Assembly (NCBI RefSeq): GCF_030817075.1
Contig: NZ_JAUSYU010000001.1
Coordinates: 2,976,001 to 3,040,000, forward strand
Length of the DNA: 64,000 bases
Direction: 5' to 3'
DNA from: Arthrobacter sp. V1I9
GTDB taxonomy: Bacteria; Actinomycetota; Actinomycetes; Actinomycetales; Micrococcaceae
A program made the position numbers and the translations under genes. This document shows positions 37,722 through 47,302 of the stretch, piece by piece (positions within the stretch are counted from its first letter, which is position 1; each line of letters starts with the position of its first letter). A model generated the notes under the pieces. It worked only from the letters and a program-made list of their open reading frames with translations. It ran no database searches and had not been told where the DNA came from.

Positions 37722-37924
37722 TCTGCCGGCCGGACGCTTTCAGCCTGCGGGCCCTTCTCGCCTTCGCCCACTTCGAGCTCCACCCGCTGGCCCTCATCCA
37801 GGGCCCGGTAACCATCACCCTGAATGGCGGACCAATGGACAAAGATGTCATCGCCGGAGCCGTCAACGGTGATAAAGCCGTAGCCCTTTTCAGCGTTGAA
37901 CCATTTGACGGTTCCCTGTGCCAT
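37718..37924 (-). CDS. CspA-family cold-shock protein
   Basis: A 68-residue single cold-shock domain that binds single-stranded RNA/DNA. RNP1 KGYGFITVD and RNP2 DIFVHWSAI are intact; the start [17 protein letters not shown] is diagnostic. Its stop overlaps the GTG of the downstream binding-protein gene. The long leader between it and the LytR_C gene (about 170 bases) may carry cold-shock control, but no specific element was recognised. Confidence 0.95.
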   Translation of the reverse strand: MAQGTVKWFNAEKGYGFITVDGSGDDIFVHWSAIQGDGYRALDEGQRVELEVGEGEKGPQAESVRPAE

Positions 37925-38096
37925 GCTGACCACTCTTTCCGTTATGTCCGGGGCCCACACCGCTGTGCGCCGACAGGCTCCAACCGCACCTAAAATCACT
38001 CTAGCCAATGCCCGGCCAGGGGTAGCCGGCTGCCGCGTGACCGCACGCAAAAGTTATCCAGGCGTAACCGCTAAGCCTCACGCGGCTCCTGGAGGC

Positions 38097-38741
38097 TTAC
38101 TGGTAGCCGGGCCCCAGCACCACAACCAGCGGCACCTGGAATTCTGTGCTTTCCACCACCGTGGGAATGCCGAGAAGCGCCGCCAGGGCCTGGGCGCCGG
38201 GCAGTTGGCCGGCCCCCTGGTAGAAGACGACGGACGCCTGCTGCGGGGAACCGGCCCAGTTGCCCACCTGGCCGAGCGTCCAGCCGTCGGCCTGGACCGT
38301 TCCACCCACCCGGCCGGCAAGTCCTGCCGTCCCTGCGGCGTTGTAAATGGCAACGCTTTGTGTCTTGTCGATGACCGCGGGAGCGGAGGTTGGCTCGTCC
38401 GGTTCCGGTTCGGCGACCGCGCTGGCTTCGGGCTCCGTGAACGGGGATGGCGTTGACACCGCAGAAGGTTCCGGAGAAGCCTTGGGGGCGGCCGAAGGAG
38501 TGGAACCGGTGCCGGCCAGCGGGGATGCCGCCTGGCTTACTGATGCCTGGTTGTCCGGGGTGCTGACGCTGAGCTTGGGAAGGATCAGGAAGGACACCAG
38601 TCCAATCGCCAGGGCGGCAATGCCCACCGCGAGAATGGGCCAGAGCCGCACCCGTGACGGGGCGGAAGCCGTGCGGTGGACTCCTTGTCGCGAAGCAGTC
38701 TCCGGGACCTTGTCGAATTCATCGCGGGCGTATTTGGGCAT
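38097..38741 (-). CDS. LytR C-terminal domain membrane protein
   Basis: A 214-residue membrane-anchored protein: short cytoplasmic N-terminus, one helix (about residues 34-54), a Pro/Ser/Glu-rich wall-spanning stretch (about 60-120) and an extracellular LytR_C domain (about 128-214, with VAIYNAAGTAGLAGRVGG). It lacks the LCP catalytic domain, so it is not a wall-polymer ligase itself; a wall-assembly helper is likely. It follows the DUF3263 gene by 45 bases. Confidence 0.85.
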   Translation of the reverse strand: MPKYARDEFDKVPETASRQGVHRTASAPSRVRLWPILAVGIAALAIGLVSFLILPKLSVSTPDNQASVSQAASPLAGTGSTPSAAPKASPEPSAVSTPSPFTEPEASAVAEPEPDEPTSAPAVIDKTQSVAIYNAAGTAGLAGRVGGTVQADGWTLGQVGNWAGSPQQASVVFYQGAGQLPGAQALAALLGIPTVVESTEFQVPLVVVLGPGYQ

Positions 38742-38786
38742 GGAGATATCCTTGTTGATTGCTGCTGGCGGCTCAGCTCGAGCGTC

Positions 38787-39116
38787 TTAGGCGTCGGACC
38801 CCAGGCGCCGTGCGGTACGTGCACGGTGACGCGACATACGTAGTCTACGCAATCGCTTGACCAGCATGGGATCGTGGGCCAGCGCATCCTCGGTGTCAAT
38901 CAAGGCGTTGAGCAGCTGGTAGTAGTGGGTGGCGGAAAGGTCGAAAAGCTCCCGGATGGCCTGTTCCTTGGCGCCGGCGTACTTCCACCACTGCCGCTCC
39001 AGGGCAAGCATCTGCTGGTCACGCTCGCTCAACGGCGAGTCACGAAGCTTGAAGTCGGCCAGGAGGGAGTGCCGGGATTCCGGCTCCGGCAGGTGCTCCC
39101 GAGCTGGTTCCGCCAC
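38787..39116 (-). CDS. DUF3263 domain protein
   Basis: A 109-residue actinobacterial protein with the DUF3263 core: LSERDQQMLALERQWWKYAGAKEQ (residues 28-51), followed by a helix-turn-helix-like stretch AIRELFDLSATHYYQLLNAL and an Arg-rich tail. The pattern resembles a small sigma-70 region 4-like DNA-binding fold, and a regulatory role is inferred only. GTG at 39116 has AAGGAG seven bases upstream. It is in an operon with the LytR_C gene and divergent from ung. Confidence 0.88.
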   Translation of the reverse strand: MAEPAREHLPEPESRHSLLADFKLRDSPLSERDQQMLALERQWWKYAGAKEQAIRELFDLSATHYYQLLNALIDTEDALAHDPMLVKRLRRLRMSRHRARTARRLGSDA

Positions 39117-39242
39117 GGCGAACTCCTTAGCTGGTTACGTAAAATGTCTGACCCCCATGCTACGGACGAATAACAGCGTTGTCATTTGCGCCGGTGGCAA
39201 CATGCCGGGCCCCGCTTCCGGATGCCCTGCAAGAATAGGACG

Positions 39243-40013
39243 GTGTTTGAATCAGATGCCTTGTTCGAACTTGAGCAGGAACCAGCGCGCGGAACCGGTT
39301 TCGCCGAGCTTGCGCAGCTCCCGCTGGAGGAGCTCATGGCGCCCGACTGGGCCGCCGCCCTGGCGGGCGTGGAAACGGAACTCCGGGAGGTGCTTACCTT
39401 CCTCGCGGACGAAGTGGCGGCCGGGCACCAGGTGCTGCCGGCGCCGTCGAACGTCCTGCGGGCCTTCCGGCAGCCCCTCGCCGCGGTGAAGGTCCTGATC
39501 GTGGGCCAGGATCCCTATCCGACGCCGGAACATGCGGTGGGGTTGTCCTTCTCCGTGGATCCCCGCACGCGGCCCATCCCCCGGAGCCTGGCGAACATCT
39601 ACCGGGAGCTGGAAGCGGACCTCGGGCTGCCGGCGCGGGTCCACGGCGACCTGTCCGCCTGGGCTGACCAGGGCGTGCTGCTCCTGAACCGCGTCATGAC
39701 AGTGCGCGCGGGATCGGCCGGCTCGCACCGCGGCAGGGGCTGGGAGAAGATCACGACGGCGGCAGTCACGGCGGTCGCCCACCGGCGGAACCACGACGGG
39801 TCCAGGATGCCTCTGGTTGCGGTGCTGTGGGGAAAGGACGCCGAAAGTGTCCGGCCCCTCCTCGAGGGGGCTCCTGCCGTGGCGAGCGCCCACCCCAGCC
39901 CGCTGTCCGCATCCCGCGGCTTTTTTGGGTCCCGGCCTTTCAGCCGCGTCAATGAACTCCTGAGCGGGCAGGGTGCCCTTGGCGTAACCTGGGAGCTCCC
40001 CCCGGCGCCCTAG
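39243..40013 (+). CDS. ung: Uracil-DNA glycosylase (family 1)
   Basis: A 256-residue base-excision repair enzyme removing uracil from DNA. The catalytic motif [19 protein letters not shown] (about residues 84-102) has the water-activating Asp, [11 protein letters not shown] is the second motif and [18 protein letters not shown] the His-containing DNA-intercalation loop. GTG at 39243 follows AGGA. Its stop codon lies inside the iron box of the next gene. Confidence 0.96.
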   Translation: MFESDALFELEQEPARGTGFAELAQLPLEELMAPDWAAALAGVETELREVLTFLADEVAAGHQVLPAPSNVLRAFRQPLAAVKVLIVGQDPYPTPEHAVGLSFSVDPRTRPIPRSLANIYRELEADLGLPARVHGDLSAWADQGVLLLNRVMTVRAGSAGSHRGRGWEKITTAAVTAVAHRRNHDGSRMPLVAVLWGKDAESVRPLLEGAPAVASAHPSPLSASRGFFGSRPFSRVNELLSGQGALGVTWELPPAP

Positions 40014-40028
40014 CTTAGGCTTGCCTTA
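40010..40028. promoter_or_regulatory. Candidate DtxR/IdeR iron box
   Basis: The 19 bases at 40010-40028 match the DtxR/IdeR consensus TTAGGTTAGGCTAACCTAA at 14 positions, including the central TTAGGCT. The box ends on the first base of the siderophore-interacting protein start codon, so bound repressor would block initiation. Confidence 0.5.
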
Positions 40029-40867
40029 TGAGCACCCTTCCCGCCGCTACCAGCGCCAACAAGAAGAGCCGTCCGCAGATCAACCTCGCCGTTGTCCGCA
40101 GGGAAGAGCTTTCCCCGCACATGGTGCGGATCGTCGCCGGCGGGGACGGCTTCGCGGACTTCGTCAACAACGATTTCGTGGACCGGTACGTCAAGATCGT
40201 TTTTCCGCAGCCGGGGGTGGAGTATCCCTCTCCCCTGGATCTGTGGAGCATCCGTGAGACCATGCCGAGGGAACAATGGCCGTTCACCCGCACGTACACC
40301 ATCCGCTGGGTGGACCCAGTGGCGCGCGAGCTTGCCATCGATTTTGTGGTCCACGGTGACGAAGGCCTCGCCGGCCCGTGGGCAGCCAAGGCGCAGCCAG
40401 GCGACACCTTGACCTTCACCGGCCCCGGCGGCGCCTACAACCCGGCACCCGACGCCGACTGGTACCTCTACGCCGGCGACGAGGCGGCGCTGCCGGCCAT
40501 TGCTGCGTGCCTGGAGTCCCTGCCGAGGGAGGCAGTGGGCCTGGCCTTTGTGGAGGTGGATTCCCACGCCGACATCCAGCCGATTGCCGCTCCCGCCGGA
40601 GTGACAATCCACTGGATTGTTCGCAACGGTGTCCCCGCGGGCGAGAGCGACGTCCTGGTGCAGGCCGTGGCAAACGCCGAATGGCCCGCGGGCAGGGTGG
40701 ACGTGTTTGCGCACGGCGAGCGCGGCTACATGAAGGCCCTCCGAAAGGTCCTTTTCGATCAGCGCGGCTTGGAACGCAGCCAAGTCTCCCTTTCGGGTTA
40801 CTGGGCCAAGGGCCGCGTGGAGGATGTGTTCCAGGCGGAGAAAAAGCTGCCCGTAGGGCAAATATAG
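40028..40867 (+). CDS. Siderophore-interacting protein (ferric-siderophore reductase type)
   Basis: A 279-residue FAD/NAD(P)H-dependent flavoprotein of the ViuB/YqjH-like SIP family, which releases iron from ferric siderophores by reduction. FAD-binding domain: PFTRTYTIRWVD (FAD-isoalloxazine motif) and FTGPGGAYNP; the C-terminal SIP domain has LYAGDEAALPAIAACL and AHGERGYMKALRKVLF. An iron box overlaps the start, consistent with iron-regulated expression. It follows ung by 14 bases. Confidence 0.93.
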   Translation: MSTLPAATSANKKSRPQINLAVVRREELSPHMVRIVAGGDGFADFVNNDFVDRYVKIVFPQPGVEYPSPLDLWSIRETMPREQWPFTRTYTIRWVDPVARELAIDFVVHGDEGLAGPWAAKAQPGDTLTFTGPGGAYNPAPDADWYLYAGDEAALPAIAACLESLPREAVGLAFVEVDSHADIQPIAAPAGVTIHWIVRNGVPAGESDVLVQAVANAEWPAGRVDVFAHGERGYMKALRKVLFDQRGLERSQVSLSGYWAKGRVEDVFQAEKKLPVGQI

Positions 40868-40884
40868 CTAGACAAATCTAGTCA

Positions 40885-40903
40885 GCTCCAGCGGGCCTGG
40901 AGC
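40885..40903. terminator. Small terminator hairpin, SIP / ThrE
   Basis: GCTCCAG (40885-40891) pairs with CTGGAGC (40897-40903) around CGGGC, between the two convergent genes. No long T-run follows. Confidence 0.4.
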
Positions 40904-40906
40904 GGG

Positions 40907-42394
40907 TCAGCGGCGGCGGGCGCGCCGCCGCTCATTGCTCGCCAGGCTGCGCGTCAGCGGCCGGGCGAGGGTGTCGCCGAGGACGATGCCGCCGGCTGTC
41001 CCCAGGACGATGGCACCGGCGTTGAGCATCCCTCCGGCGCCGAGCAGGATCTCGGCTTCCTCGATGGTGAGCACATACATGGACCGGAAAATGGTGAGGC
41101 CGGGCAGCAGGATCAGCGCTGCGGGCACGGCAACCACCAGCTGCGGCGCCCCCATCCTCAGGGCGACCACACGCCCCAGCAGGCCAATGACCACCGCGGC
41201 CAGGGCCGGTGAAAACCGGTCACCCACTCCGAGCTGGCTCGCAGCAAGCAGGATTAGGTAGCCGGCCACGCCTACGGCCGCTGTGGGCAGCAGGAGCTGC
41301 CAGCTGGTCTGTTCGGTGATGCCGATGGCCATCACGGCCACCGCCACAAATATGACCAGGACCCAGAGATCGTAGGCTGGCGGGAAGGTTTGGGTGACGT
41401 CGATGCGCTGCATCCCGGTCAGCTCACCCACCACGAAGGCGACGGCGATTCCCGCCACGATGGCGCCGAAGGTCAGCAGCGTGGACAGGAACCGGCCTGC
41501 CGCCGTCACGGGGAAGCCGTTGATGGCGTCCTGGACGGACGAAACGAGGCGTCCTGTCGGCAGGAGCAGGAGGATGCCGCCCACCACCACGATCGCGGGC
41601 GACGTGGTCAGCCCGAACTGCCACAGCACCAGGGCCAGCTGCGTCACTACAAAGGAGCAGCTGGCCGTGATGAAGAAGTCAGGCACGCGCCACCTCCCCA
41701 GTTGGCGGGCCAGCAGGCTGATGCCGATATTGGCCGCAAAGGCGATGGCAGAGGACACCGGCCCGCCCCCCAGGACCCCCACGAAGACGGCTGCGAACGT
41801 ACCGAAGGCCACCGTGACCATCCAGCGCGGAAAGGGCTTGGGGCTGGTGATGGCCTCATCAAGCCGGCGGATTGCCTCGTCCCGGCCTACTCCCCCGGCC
41901 ACAATGTCCGTCACCAGCTGATGCACCTTCGCCAGGCCGGCGTAGTTGTTGGTCCAGGAGCGCACCACCCGCAGCAGCGAAATAGGTGTCTGGTCCTTCG
42001 GAGCGTAGTTGATGCCGACCGACTGGTTGGTGATGTCCACTTCGATGTTCTTCAGGCCCAGCGCTGCGGTGACGGCGATGATGCTCGTCTCCACCTCCAG
42101 CGCACCAGCTCCGTACCGGAACATGGTTTCGGCCAGGTGCAGCGCAAAGTCGAGGGTCTTGCGGGCGGAGGTGTCCACGCCGCCCACCTGGATAGTGGGG
42201 TTGGCGTAGGGACTCCCCGTCAGGCGGTCCACGATGCTCATCGGCGCGGTTGGCGGGTTTTCACCCTGTACCAAGCGCCGCAGCATTCTTTTGGCTGCGG
42301 CATTCTGCCGGACCTGGGCAGGGGTCAGCGGCTCTGTTTTGGGCAGGCCGTCCGTGCGCGGCCTGCGCCCGGGACGTTCGGGCCGGTCAGTCAT
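40907..42394 (-). CDS. Threonine/serine exporter (ThrE family)
   Basis: A 495-residue inner-membrane exporter. The N-terminal cytoplasmic domain (about residues 75-190) contains the ThrE/DUF1212 signature, with AETMFRYGAGALEVE and the segment VGGVDTSARK; ten hydrophobic segments follow, ending in the ThrE_2 half. Family members export L-threonine and L-serine, which would fit the serine enzymes in this window, but substrate is inferred. The C-terminus is RRRARRR. It starts 37 bases upstream of the Fem gene end. Confidence 0.88.
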   Translation of the reverse strand: MTDRPERPGRRPRTDGLPKTEPLTPAQVRQNAAAKRMLRRLVQGENPPTAPMSIVDRLTGSPYANPTIQVGGVDTSARKTLDFALHLAETMFRYGAGALEVETSIIAVTAALGLKNIEVDITNQSVGINYAPKDQTPISLLRVVRSWTNNYAGLAKVHQLVTDIVAGGVGRDEAIRRLDEAITSPKPFPRWMVTVAFGTFAAVFVGVLGGGPVSSAIAFAANIGISLLARQLGRWRVPDFFITASCSFVVTQLALVLWQFGLTTSPAIVVVGGILLLLPTGRLVSSVQDAINGFPVTAAGRFLSTLLTFGAIVAGIAVAFVVGELTGMQRIDVTQTFPPAYDLWVLVIFVAVAVMAIGITEQTSWQLLLPTAAVGVAGYLILLAASQLGVGDRFSPALAAVVIGLLGRVVALRMGAPQLVVAVPAALILLPGLTIFRSMYVLTIEEAEILLGAGGMLNAGAIVLGTAGGIVLGDTLARPLTRSLASNERRRARRR

Positions 42395-42431
42395 GGTCGC
42401 CTCCTCCCGGTGTGGTGCTGTGATTGGTATG

Positions 42432-43748
42432 TCAGGCGGAACGTTTCAGGGGCAACTTGCCCAGCAGGGTGCGGGCAGCGGCGGCTGCCGCGCGGGCCAG
42501 CCTGTTGGCGTGGAAGACGGCGGGACGGGCCGGCATCACGAAGTCGCCCACCAGCTGGACCACTTCGCCCCCGAAGCCCTTCTTGAACTCGTACCCGCCG
42601 TGGCCTTCCTCGTCCTGGCCGGAGATGCCGAATGTTCCATAGAAGTTGTACCGCGGGTACCCCTTTTCCAGTGCGTGGAGCATCATGCCCCAGTACAGGG
42701 AGGTGGCCCCGTTGAAGTAGATGTAGTCCTGCACGGTGCCGCCGATGACACACACCACCTCATCGCCGTAGCAGACAAAGTGGATAGCGGCCACTGTGGC
42801 GACTCCCACGGAGTCGGGGAACCGCTCAATGTCTTTGAGGCTCCGTTCGTAGCTGTCCACGAGGTCCTGGACCACTTTGAGCCGGTTGGCCTTTTTCTTG
42901 CTGCCGGTTTCTTCGACCTCACGGCGCAGTTCGGCCGCCGTCGCCGATTCCGCTTCCAGCCGCTCGGTGATGGATTTCCGGTAGGCCGGGATGTCGATCT
43001 TGGCCATCATGAGCTTCGTGAACTCCGTGGAGGTGGTCCGGAGCAGGTGCTCGTAGTAGGCGCGTTCGCGGTAGACGAAGCCTTTCTCGTCCCCTGCCCT
43101 GCTCAGCGCGCCGTAGAAGTCGTCAAGGGTTTCCAGGGTTGCCTGTTCCAGGAACACGCCGTTTTTCTCGGCTTTGCGGATGGCCTTGCGGGTCCGGTAG
43201 CTGGTGCTCATGATGAGCTCTTCCGCGTCGCTGACGCCTGCGAGGCTTTTGATGAACATCCAGTTCACGTTGACGAAGTCCATGTCCAGTCCCTGGTGCT
43301 GGAATCCCAGCCCTGCAAGCCGGGCCACCAGCGGGCGGTTGTCCTCAACCTCGGGGTGTTCCGCGCCGTCGGCATCGCGGGCGATGTACTTGAGGTTGGG
43401 GGAAATCCGCAGCTCAGCGGCTTTCCGTTCCACGGCGCGTTTGCGGAGGAGTCCGACGACGGCGCCCACGAGGTCTGCGTCCGCGTAGTCCATCAAAGGC
43501 CCCTTGGCGCATTCGCACACCGTGTAGCCCAGACGCGTGGTGGTGTAGTTCAGTTTCCCGGCAGCGACCAGTTCACCCTTGCGGCGCACGCCGAAGAGCT
43601 CCACCTGCTGGCCGCGGGCACGCTGGAAGGCCGCGAAGTCAACGGACTGGAAAAAGCTGTTGTGCGGGTGCTTGAGGGCAAATGCCTCGAATTCTGCGTC
43701 GCTGAGGATGGCAAATTCAAGATCGGTGCCGGTGGTGACTGGATTCAA
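42432..43748 (-). CDS. FemABX-type peptidyltransferase 1
   Basis: A 438-residue aminoacyl-tRNA-dependent transferase of the FemABX family, which adds amino acids to the peptidoglycan cross-bridge on lipid II. The paired GNAT-like folds are visible: an N-terminal FFQSVDFAAFQRARG, then LMDYADADLVGAVVG, and a C-terminal domain with YIYFNGATSLYWGMMLHAL and YNFYGTFG. A coiled-coil helical arm at about 260-310 (ITERLEAESATAAELRREVE) matches the tRNA-binding hairpin. It lies downstream of a second Fem gene. Confidence 0.88.
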   Translation of the reverse strand: MNPVTTGTDLEFAILSDAEFEAFALKHPHNSFFQSVDFAAFQRARGQQVELFGVRRKGELVAAGKLNYTTTRLGYTVCECAKGPLMDYADADLVGAVVGLLRKRAVERKAAELRISPNLKYIARDADGAEHPEVEDNRPLVARLAGLGFQHQGLDMDFVNVNWMFIKSLAGVSDAEELIMSTSYRTRKAIRKAEKNGVFLEQATLETLDDFYGALSRAGDEKGFVYRERAYYEHLLRTTSTEFTKLMMAKIDIPAYRKSITERLEAESATAAELRREVEETGSKKKANRLKVVQDLVDSYERSLKDIERFPDSVGVATVAAIHFVCYGDEVVCVIGGTVQDYIYFNGATSLYWGMMLHALEKGYPRYNFYGTFGISGQDEEGHGGYEFKKGFGGEVVQLVGDFVMPARPAVFHANRLARAAAAAARTLLGKLPLKRSA

Positions 43749-43854
43749 GGGATTTCCTCATTCGCGGTTGTGCGGCCTTGGTAGTGGCAGGCGCAGGGCA
43801 ATGACGGGTAGGGGGCGGACCGGCGGTGCAGGGGTTTCCACCGGGTGTGTCAGG

Positions 43855-44943
43855 TCAGTAGAACTGCTGGCCGGTCCGCGCGGTTTCGATCCGGCGGAAG
43901 ACTTTTTCTGCGCCCTTGACCCATAGGCGGTGCTTCAGGGGAGCAAGAACGTAGTCGTGGCAGCCCACGAAATCGGTGACGGTTTTGGTGAAGCTGGTCT
44001 TGAACATGCCCATGCCGTACAGATTGTGGCTCTTGTCCTTGATCCGGGCGGCAGGCGGCGTGCCGCAGAAGTCGTATTCGGTGCATCCCAGTTCCTGCAT
44101 CCGCTTGATGGCTGCCCACTGCACCAGGTGCGAGTCGCCGTACTGTTTGCGGTTCTGGGTGGAGCCGCCGTCCTTGTAGGTGGCTTTGGCTCCGTAGTTG
44201 ATGACGAAGGCGCCCACGCTGGGCTTGCCGTCCTCGTAGACGAAGAAGAAGTTGCCCTGGCCGCGGCTGCAGAACTCGTCCCAGAACGCGGCGTAGTACT
44301 CGAAGCTGCGCAGCGGCATTGAGCCCTTGGCGTTGACGGTGTCCGCCATCAGGTCATACAGCGCACGGAAGGTTTCCGGGCCCGGTTCCTTGCAGAGCAC
44401 TTCACAGCCTTCCCGCTCGGCGCGGCGGACGGCGTTGCGGGCACGGGAGGAGATGGCCTTGAAGACGGCTTCTTCCGTGCCGGAAATGTCCAGCAGCGCG
44501 GTGGAGTCGTTGGACTGGATGTTGGGTGCCTTGACCAATCCTGCTTCTGCCAGGTGCGCTTGGACATCGGCTGAGTCAACGAAGTCAGGTTCGATCTTGA
44601 TGGTAAAGACGTTGAGTTTCCTGGTCCTGGTGAAATCGGCACAGGCTTCAAGGGCTGCTGCCAGGTCCCCGGAGGCAGCAAGGTCGGGGCCTTTGATGAG
44701 GTACCAGAGGCGGCCCAGCACCGGGAACCGCTTCTCGAGTACCAGGTTGTAGCTGGCTCCGCCGGAGCTCTCCAGCACCAGGAAGCGGACCTTCCAGCCA
44801 GTGCCGTTCTTGACCGACGCATAGGCCGCCGACTGCAGCATATTGCCGCCGTTCGGGTTGGCAGTGACGTGCTTGTCCCAGTTTTCAATTTCCTCGGCGG
44901 TGGCAAAACGTGCGGTGAATTCTCGCAAGGGGGCCGTGTCCAA
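43855..44943 (-). CDS. FemABX-type peptidyltransferase 2
   Basis: A 362-residue paralog of the neighbouring Fem enzyme. The GNAT-like fold is marked by NMLQSAAYASVKNG, SSRARNAVRRAEREG and YKDGGSTQNRKQYGDSHLVQW, with the substrate-binding end TEYDFCGTPPA. It lacks the long helical arm, so the two probably add different cross-bridge residues in succession. The start TTG at 44943 has no clear ribosome-binding site; a TTG five codons later is an alternative. A 106-base gap separates the pair. Confidence 0.87.
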   Translation of the reverse strand: MDTAPLREFTARFATAEEIENWDKHVTANPNGGNMLQSAAYASVKNGTGWKVRFLVLESSGGASYNLVLEKRFPVLGRLWYLIKGPDLAASGDLAAALEACADFTRTRKLNVFTIKIEPDFVDSADVQAHLAEAGLVKAPNIQSNDSTALLDISGTEEAVFKAISSRARNAVRRAEREGCEVLCKEPGPETFRALYDLMADTVNAKGSMPLRSFEYYAAFWDEFCSRGQGNFFFVYEDGKPSVGAFVINYGAKATYKDGGSTQNRKQYGDSHLVQWAAIKRMQELGCTEYDFCGTPPAARIKDKSHNLYGMGMFKTSFTKTVTDFVGCHDYVLAPLKHRLWVKGAEKVFRRIETARTGQQFY

Positions 44944-45128
44944 TCAGGGTTGTGCGCGGTTCTGTTCTCGTGGCTGCGTGCGGACATGCAGCCTCAAGTC
45001 TAAAGCCTGGCGGCGTTCGGGCATTCCAGCCTAATGGGGGTGGGGCCCTTCAACGGGCAAGGGCCAGCGCTGTTCCCACCAGGCCACGCCACCTTGACTT
45101 GCCAAAGCGTGTTGGCAAGGGTTGAAGC

Positions 45129-45674
45129 ATGCAGCCGCATCCCGGACAGTTGACGCACCCGCAAATCAAAAGGGCTGAGCGGCCGGGCGCCGGCAGGCAA
45201 ATAGCGGCCCTGGTTGCCCTCCTGGCAGCGTCCTACCTCGTGGCCGGGCTCGGAGCCCTCGCCACCGCGGGCAACGTGGAGGGGTGGTACATCACCGCCG
45301 ATAAGGCGCCCTGGACGCCGCCCAACAGCGTCTTCGGTCCGGTCTGGACTCTCCTCTACACGGCGATGGCGGTGGCGGCCTGGCTCGTGTGGCGGAAGCG
45401 GACATCCGGTACCAGGCGCGCTTTGACAGCTTACGGCGTCCAGCTCGCACTGAACCTGGCGTGGACCCCGGTATTTTTTGGTCTTTACCCCGCCATTGGG
45501 ACAGCTGCCCTGTGGTTGGCGCTGGTCATCATCCTTGCACTCATCGCCGCGGTCGCGGTGACAGTCCTCTACTTCGGCCCCATCAGCCGCACCGCCGGGC
45601 TGCTCCTGCTGCCCTACGTCAGTTGGCTGGTGTTCGCCGCTGCGCTCAACTGGTGGGCTGCCGTCCACAACTGA
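45129..45674 (+). CDS. TspO/MBR family membrane protein
   Basis: A 181-residue five-helix tryptophan-rich sensory protein. The diagnostic sequence DKAPWTPPNSVFGPVWTLLYTAM (about residues 57-79) and the WTPVFFGLYPAIG and LNWWA motifs are present. Family members bind porphyrins and modulate tetrapyrrole or stress responses. The start ATG follows AAGG by nine bases. It lies between a Fem operon and sdaA (convergent). Confidence 0.93.
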   Translation: MQPHPGQLTHPQIKRAERPGAGRQIAALVALLAASYLVAGLGALATAGNVEGWYITADKAPWTPPNSVFGPVWTLLYTAMAVAAWLVWRKRTSGTRRALTAYGVQLALNLAWTPVFFGLYPAIGTAALWLALVIILALIAAVAVTVLYFGPISRTAGLLLLPYVSWLVFAAALNWWAAVHN

Positions 45675-45722
45675 AAGGGCACGCTACAACGGCCGGCGCG
45701 TCCACTAAGATCGCGGCCGCCG

Positions 45723-47120
45723 TCAGCACACGGCCACGTTGACGGCCAAGCCGCCCATCGCCGTTTCCTTGTATTTGGAGCTCATGTCCCTGCCGGTTTC
45801 GCGCATGGTCACAATGACCTCGTCCAGTGAGACGCGGTGGGAACCGTCGCCCCAGAGCGCCATCTTTGCCGCGTTGATCGCCTTCGCGGCGGCGATCGCG
45901 TTCCGTTCGATGCAGGGCACCTGCACCAGCCCGCCGATGGGATCACACGTCAGGCCGAGGTTGTGTTCCATCGCGATTTCGGCGGCGTTCTCCACCTGCG
46001 CCGGGGTCCCGCCCATCACTTCAGCCAATCCTGCGGCGGCCATCGACGACGCCGATCCCACCTCGCCCTGGCACCCAACCTCAGCACCCGAGATGGAGGC
46101 CTGCTCCTTGTACAGCACCCCGACAGCGCCGGCGGCGAGCAGGAACCTCACCACGACGTCGTCGCGGTCCTTTTGGGTGGCGTTTTCCATGCCCGGAGCA
46201 AAGTGCAGCGCGTAATACAGCACCGCTGGAATGATCCCGGCCGCCCCGTTTGTGGGTGCGGTGACCACGCGGCCGCCGGAGGCGTTCTCCTCATTGACGG
46301 CGAGGGCGATCAAGTTAACCCACTCCTGCCAATACTTCGGGTCCCGGTCCTTGTCCTCCTTCAGGAGCCGGTCATGCCAGTCCGGGGCGCGACGGCGGAC
46401 CTTCAGTCCCCCGGGCAGCAAACCTTCACGCTTAAGGCTGGTCTGCACGCAGGCCTCCATCACTGACCAGATGTGCAGCAGGCCCGCCCGGATCTCTTCC
46501 TCGGAGCGGGAGGCTTTCTCGTTGACCAGCATGATGTCGCCAATCGAGAGCCCCTTGGACCGGCAGTGTTCCAGAAGCTCGGCGGCAGTGCGGAAGGGCA
46601 GCGGCAGTTCTTTTTTGGATTCCTCGAGCTCCTGCTGCGCGGCGTCCTCCTCACCTTCGCGGACGATGAAGCCACCGCCCACGGAGAAGAACGTGGCGGT
46701 GTGGAGGATCTCGTCCTCTGCGTCAAAGATGGTGAAGGTCATGCCGTTGGTGTGCCGCGGCAGGATGGTCAGCGGCCGCAACACCATGTCCTTCACCCCG
46801 TACGGCAGGGGCACGGCACCGGCAAGCTGCAGAGTGCCCGTCCCGTCGATGGCCGCCAGCCGTTCCTCCACCTCGTCAGGCAGGATCAGCTCCGGATGGA
46901 AGCCCTCCAGCCCCAGCAGGATCGCGGTCATCGTCCCATGCCCGTGTCCGGTCGCCGCGAGCGACCCATACAAATCAACCCGCAGCGACGCCACACGGTC
47001 CAGGGCACCGGAGGATTTCAGCTCCTCCGCGAACACAGCCGCAGCCCGCATCGGCCCAACGGTATGCGAACTCGAAGGCCCGATCCCGATGGAAAACAAA
47101 TCAAAAACACCAACAGCCAT
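45723..47120 (-). CDS. sdaA: L-serine ammonia-lyase, iron-sulfur dependent
   Basis: A 465-residue single-chain L-serine dehydratase converting serine to pyruvate and ammonia. It has the SDH beta-domain start ([22 protein letters not shown]) and the Fe-S cysteines in [26 protein letters not shown] and a C-terminal Cys. The ATG at 47120 has AGGA nine bases upstream. It follows gcvT after a 343-base gap that holds two structured elements and no coding sequence; with gcvP/gcvT it forms a serine-glycine degradation unit. Confidence 0.95.
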   Translation of the reverse strand: MAVGVFDLFSIGIGPSSSHTVGPMRAAAVFAEELKSSGALDRVASLRVDLYGSLAATGHGHGTMTAILLGLEGFHPELILPDEVEERLAAIDGTGTLQLAGAVPLPYGVKDMVLRPLTILPRHTNGMTFTIFDAEDEILHTATFFSVGGGFIVREGEEDAAQQELEESKKELPLPFRTAAELLEHCRSKGLSIGDIMLVNEKASRSEEEIRAGLLHIWSVMEACVQTSLKREGLLPGGLKVRRRAPDWHDRLLKEDKDRDPKYWQEWVNLIALAVNEENASGGRVVTAPTNGAAGIIPAVLYYALHFAPGMENATQKDRDDVVVRFLLAAGAVGVLYKEQASISGAEVGCQGEVGSASSMAAAGLAEVMGGTPAQVENAAEIAMEHNLGLTCDPIGGLVQVPCIERNAIAAAKAINAAKMALWGDGSHRVSLDEVIVTMRETGRDMSSKYKETAMGGLAVNVAVC

Positions 47121-47156
47121 GTGCGTGGTTCCTAACAAAACGTGGTTGGTTGGGGT

Positions 47157-47233
47157 GGTGGGTGACCGAATTCCTCCGCGTGCTGGCTCGTTCCTCGCCT
47201 CTGACGCACACTTCCGAAATCCGCTCACCCACC
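47157..47233 (-). ncRNA. Structured sdaA leader (77-nt hairpin)
   Basis: On the minus strand three stacked helices can form: GGUGGGUGA/UCACCCACC (9 bp), CGGAUUUC/GGAAUUCG (8 bp) and GUGUGC/GCACGC (6 bp), separated by a G-G mismatch and a purine GGAA/GGA loop. Three pairs are G-U wobbles that would be A-C mismatches on the other strand, so the structure belongs to the sdaA mRNA. The loop holds GAGGCGAGGAACGAGCC. It matches no riboswitch class known to me. Confidence 0.5.
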
Positions 47234-47302
47234 ATCGGCATGTCACCACTGCGACAATCGCCGACTGCTGGACTGCGATAGGTGACCCACTGTGGCCCCT
47301 TT

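Noticed and set aside
42234..43784. Open frame of about 516 codons antisense to Fem gene 1 and the ThrE start
   Set aside because: It overlaps two well-supported genes and shows no domain; a codon-bias shadow.
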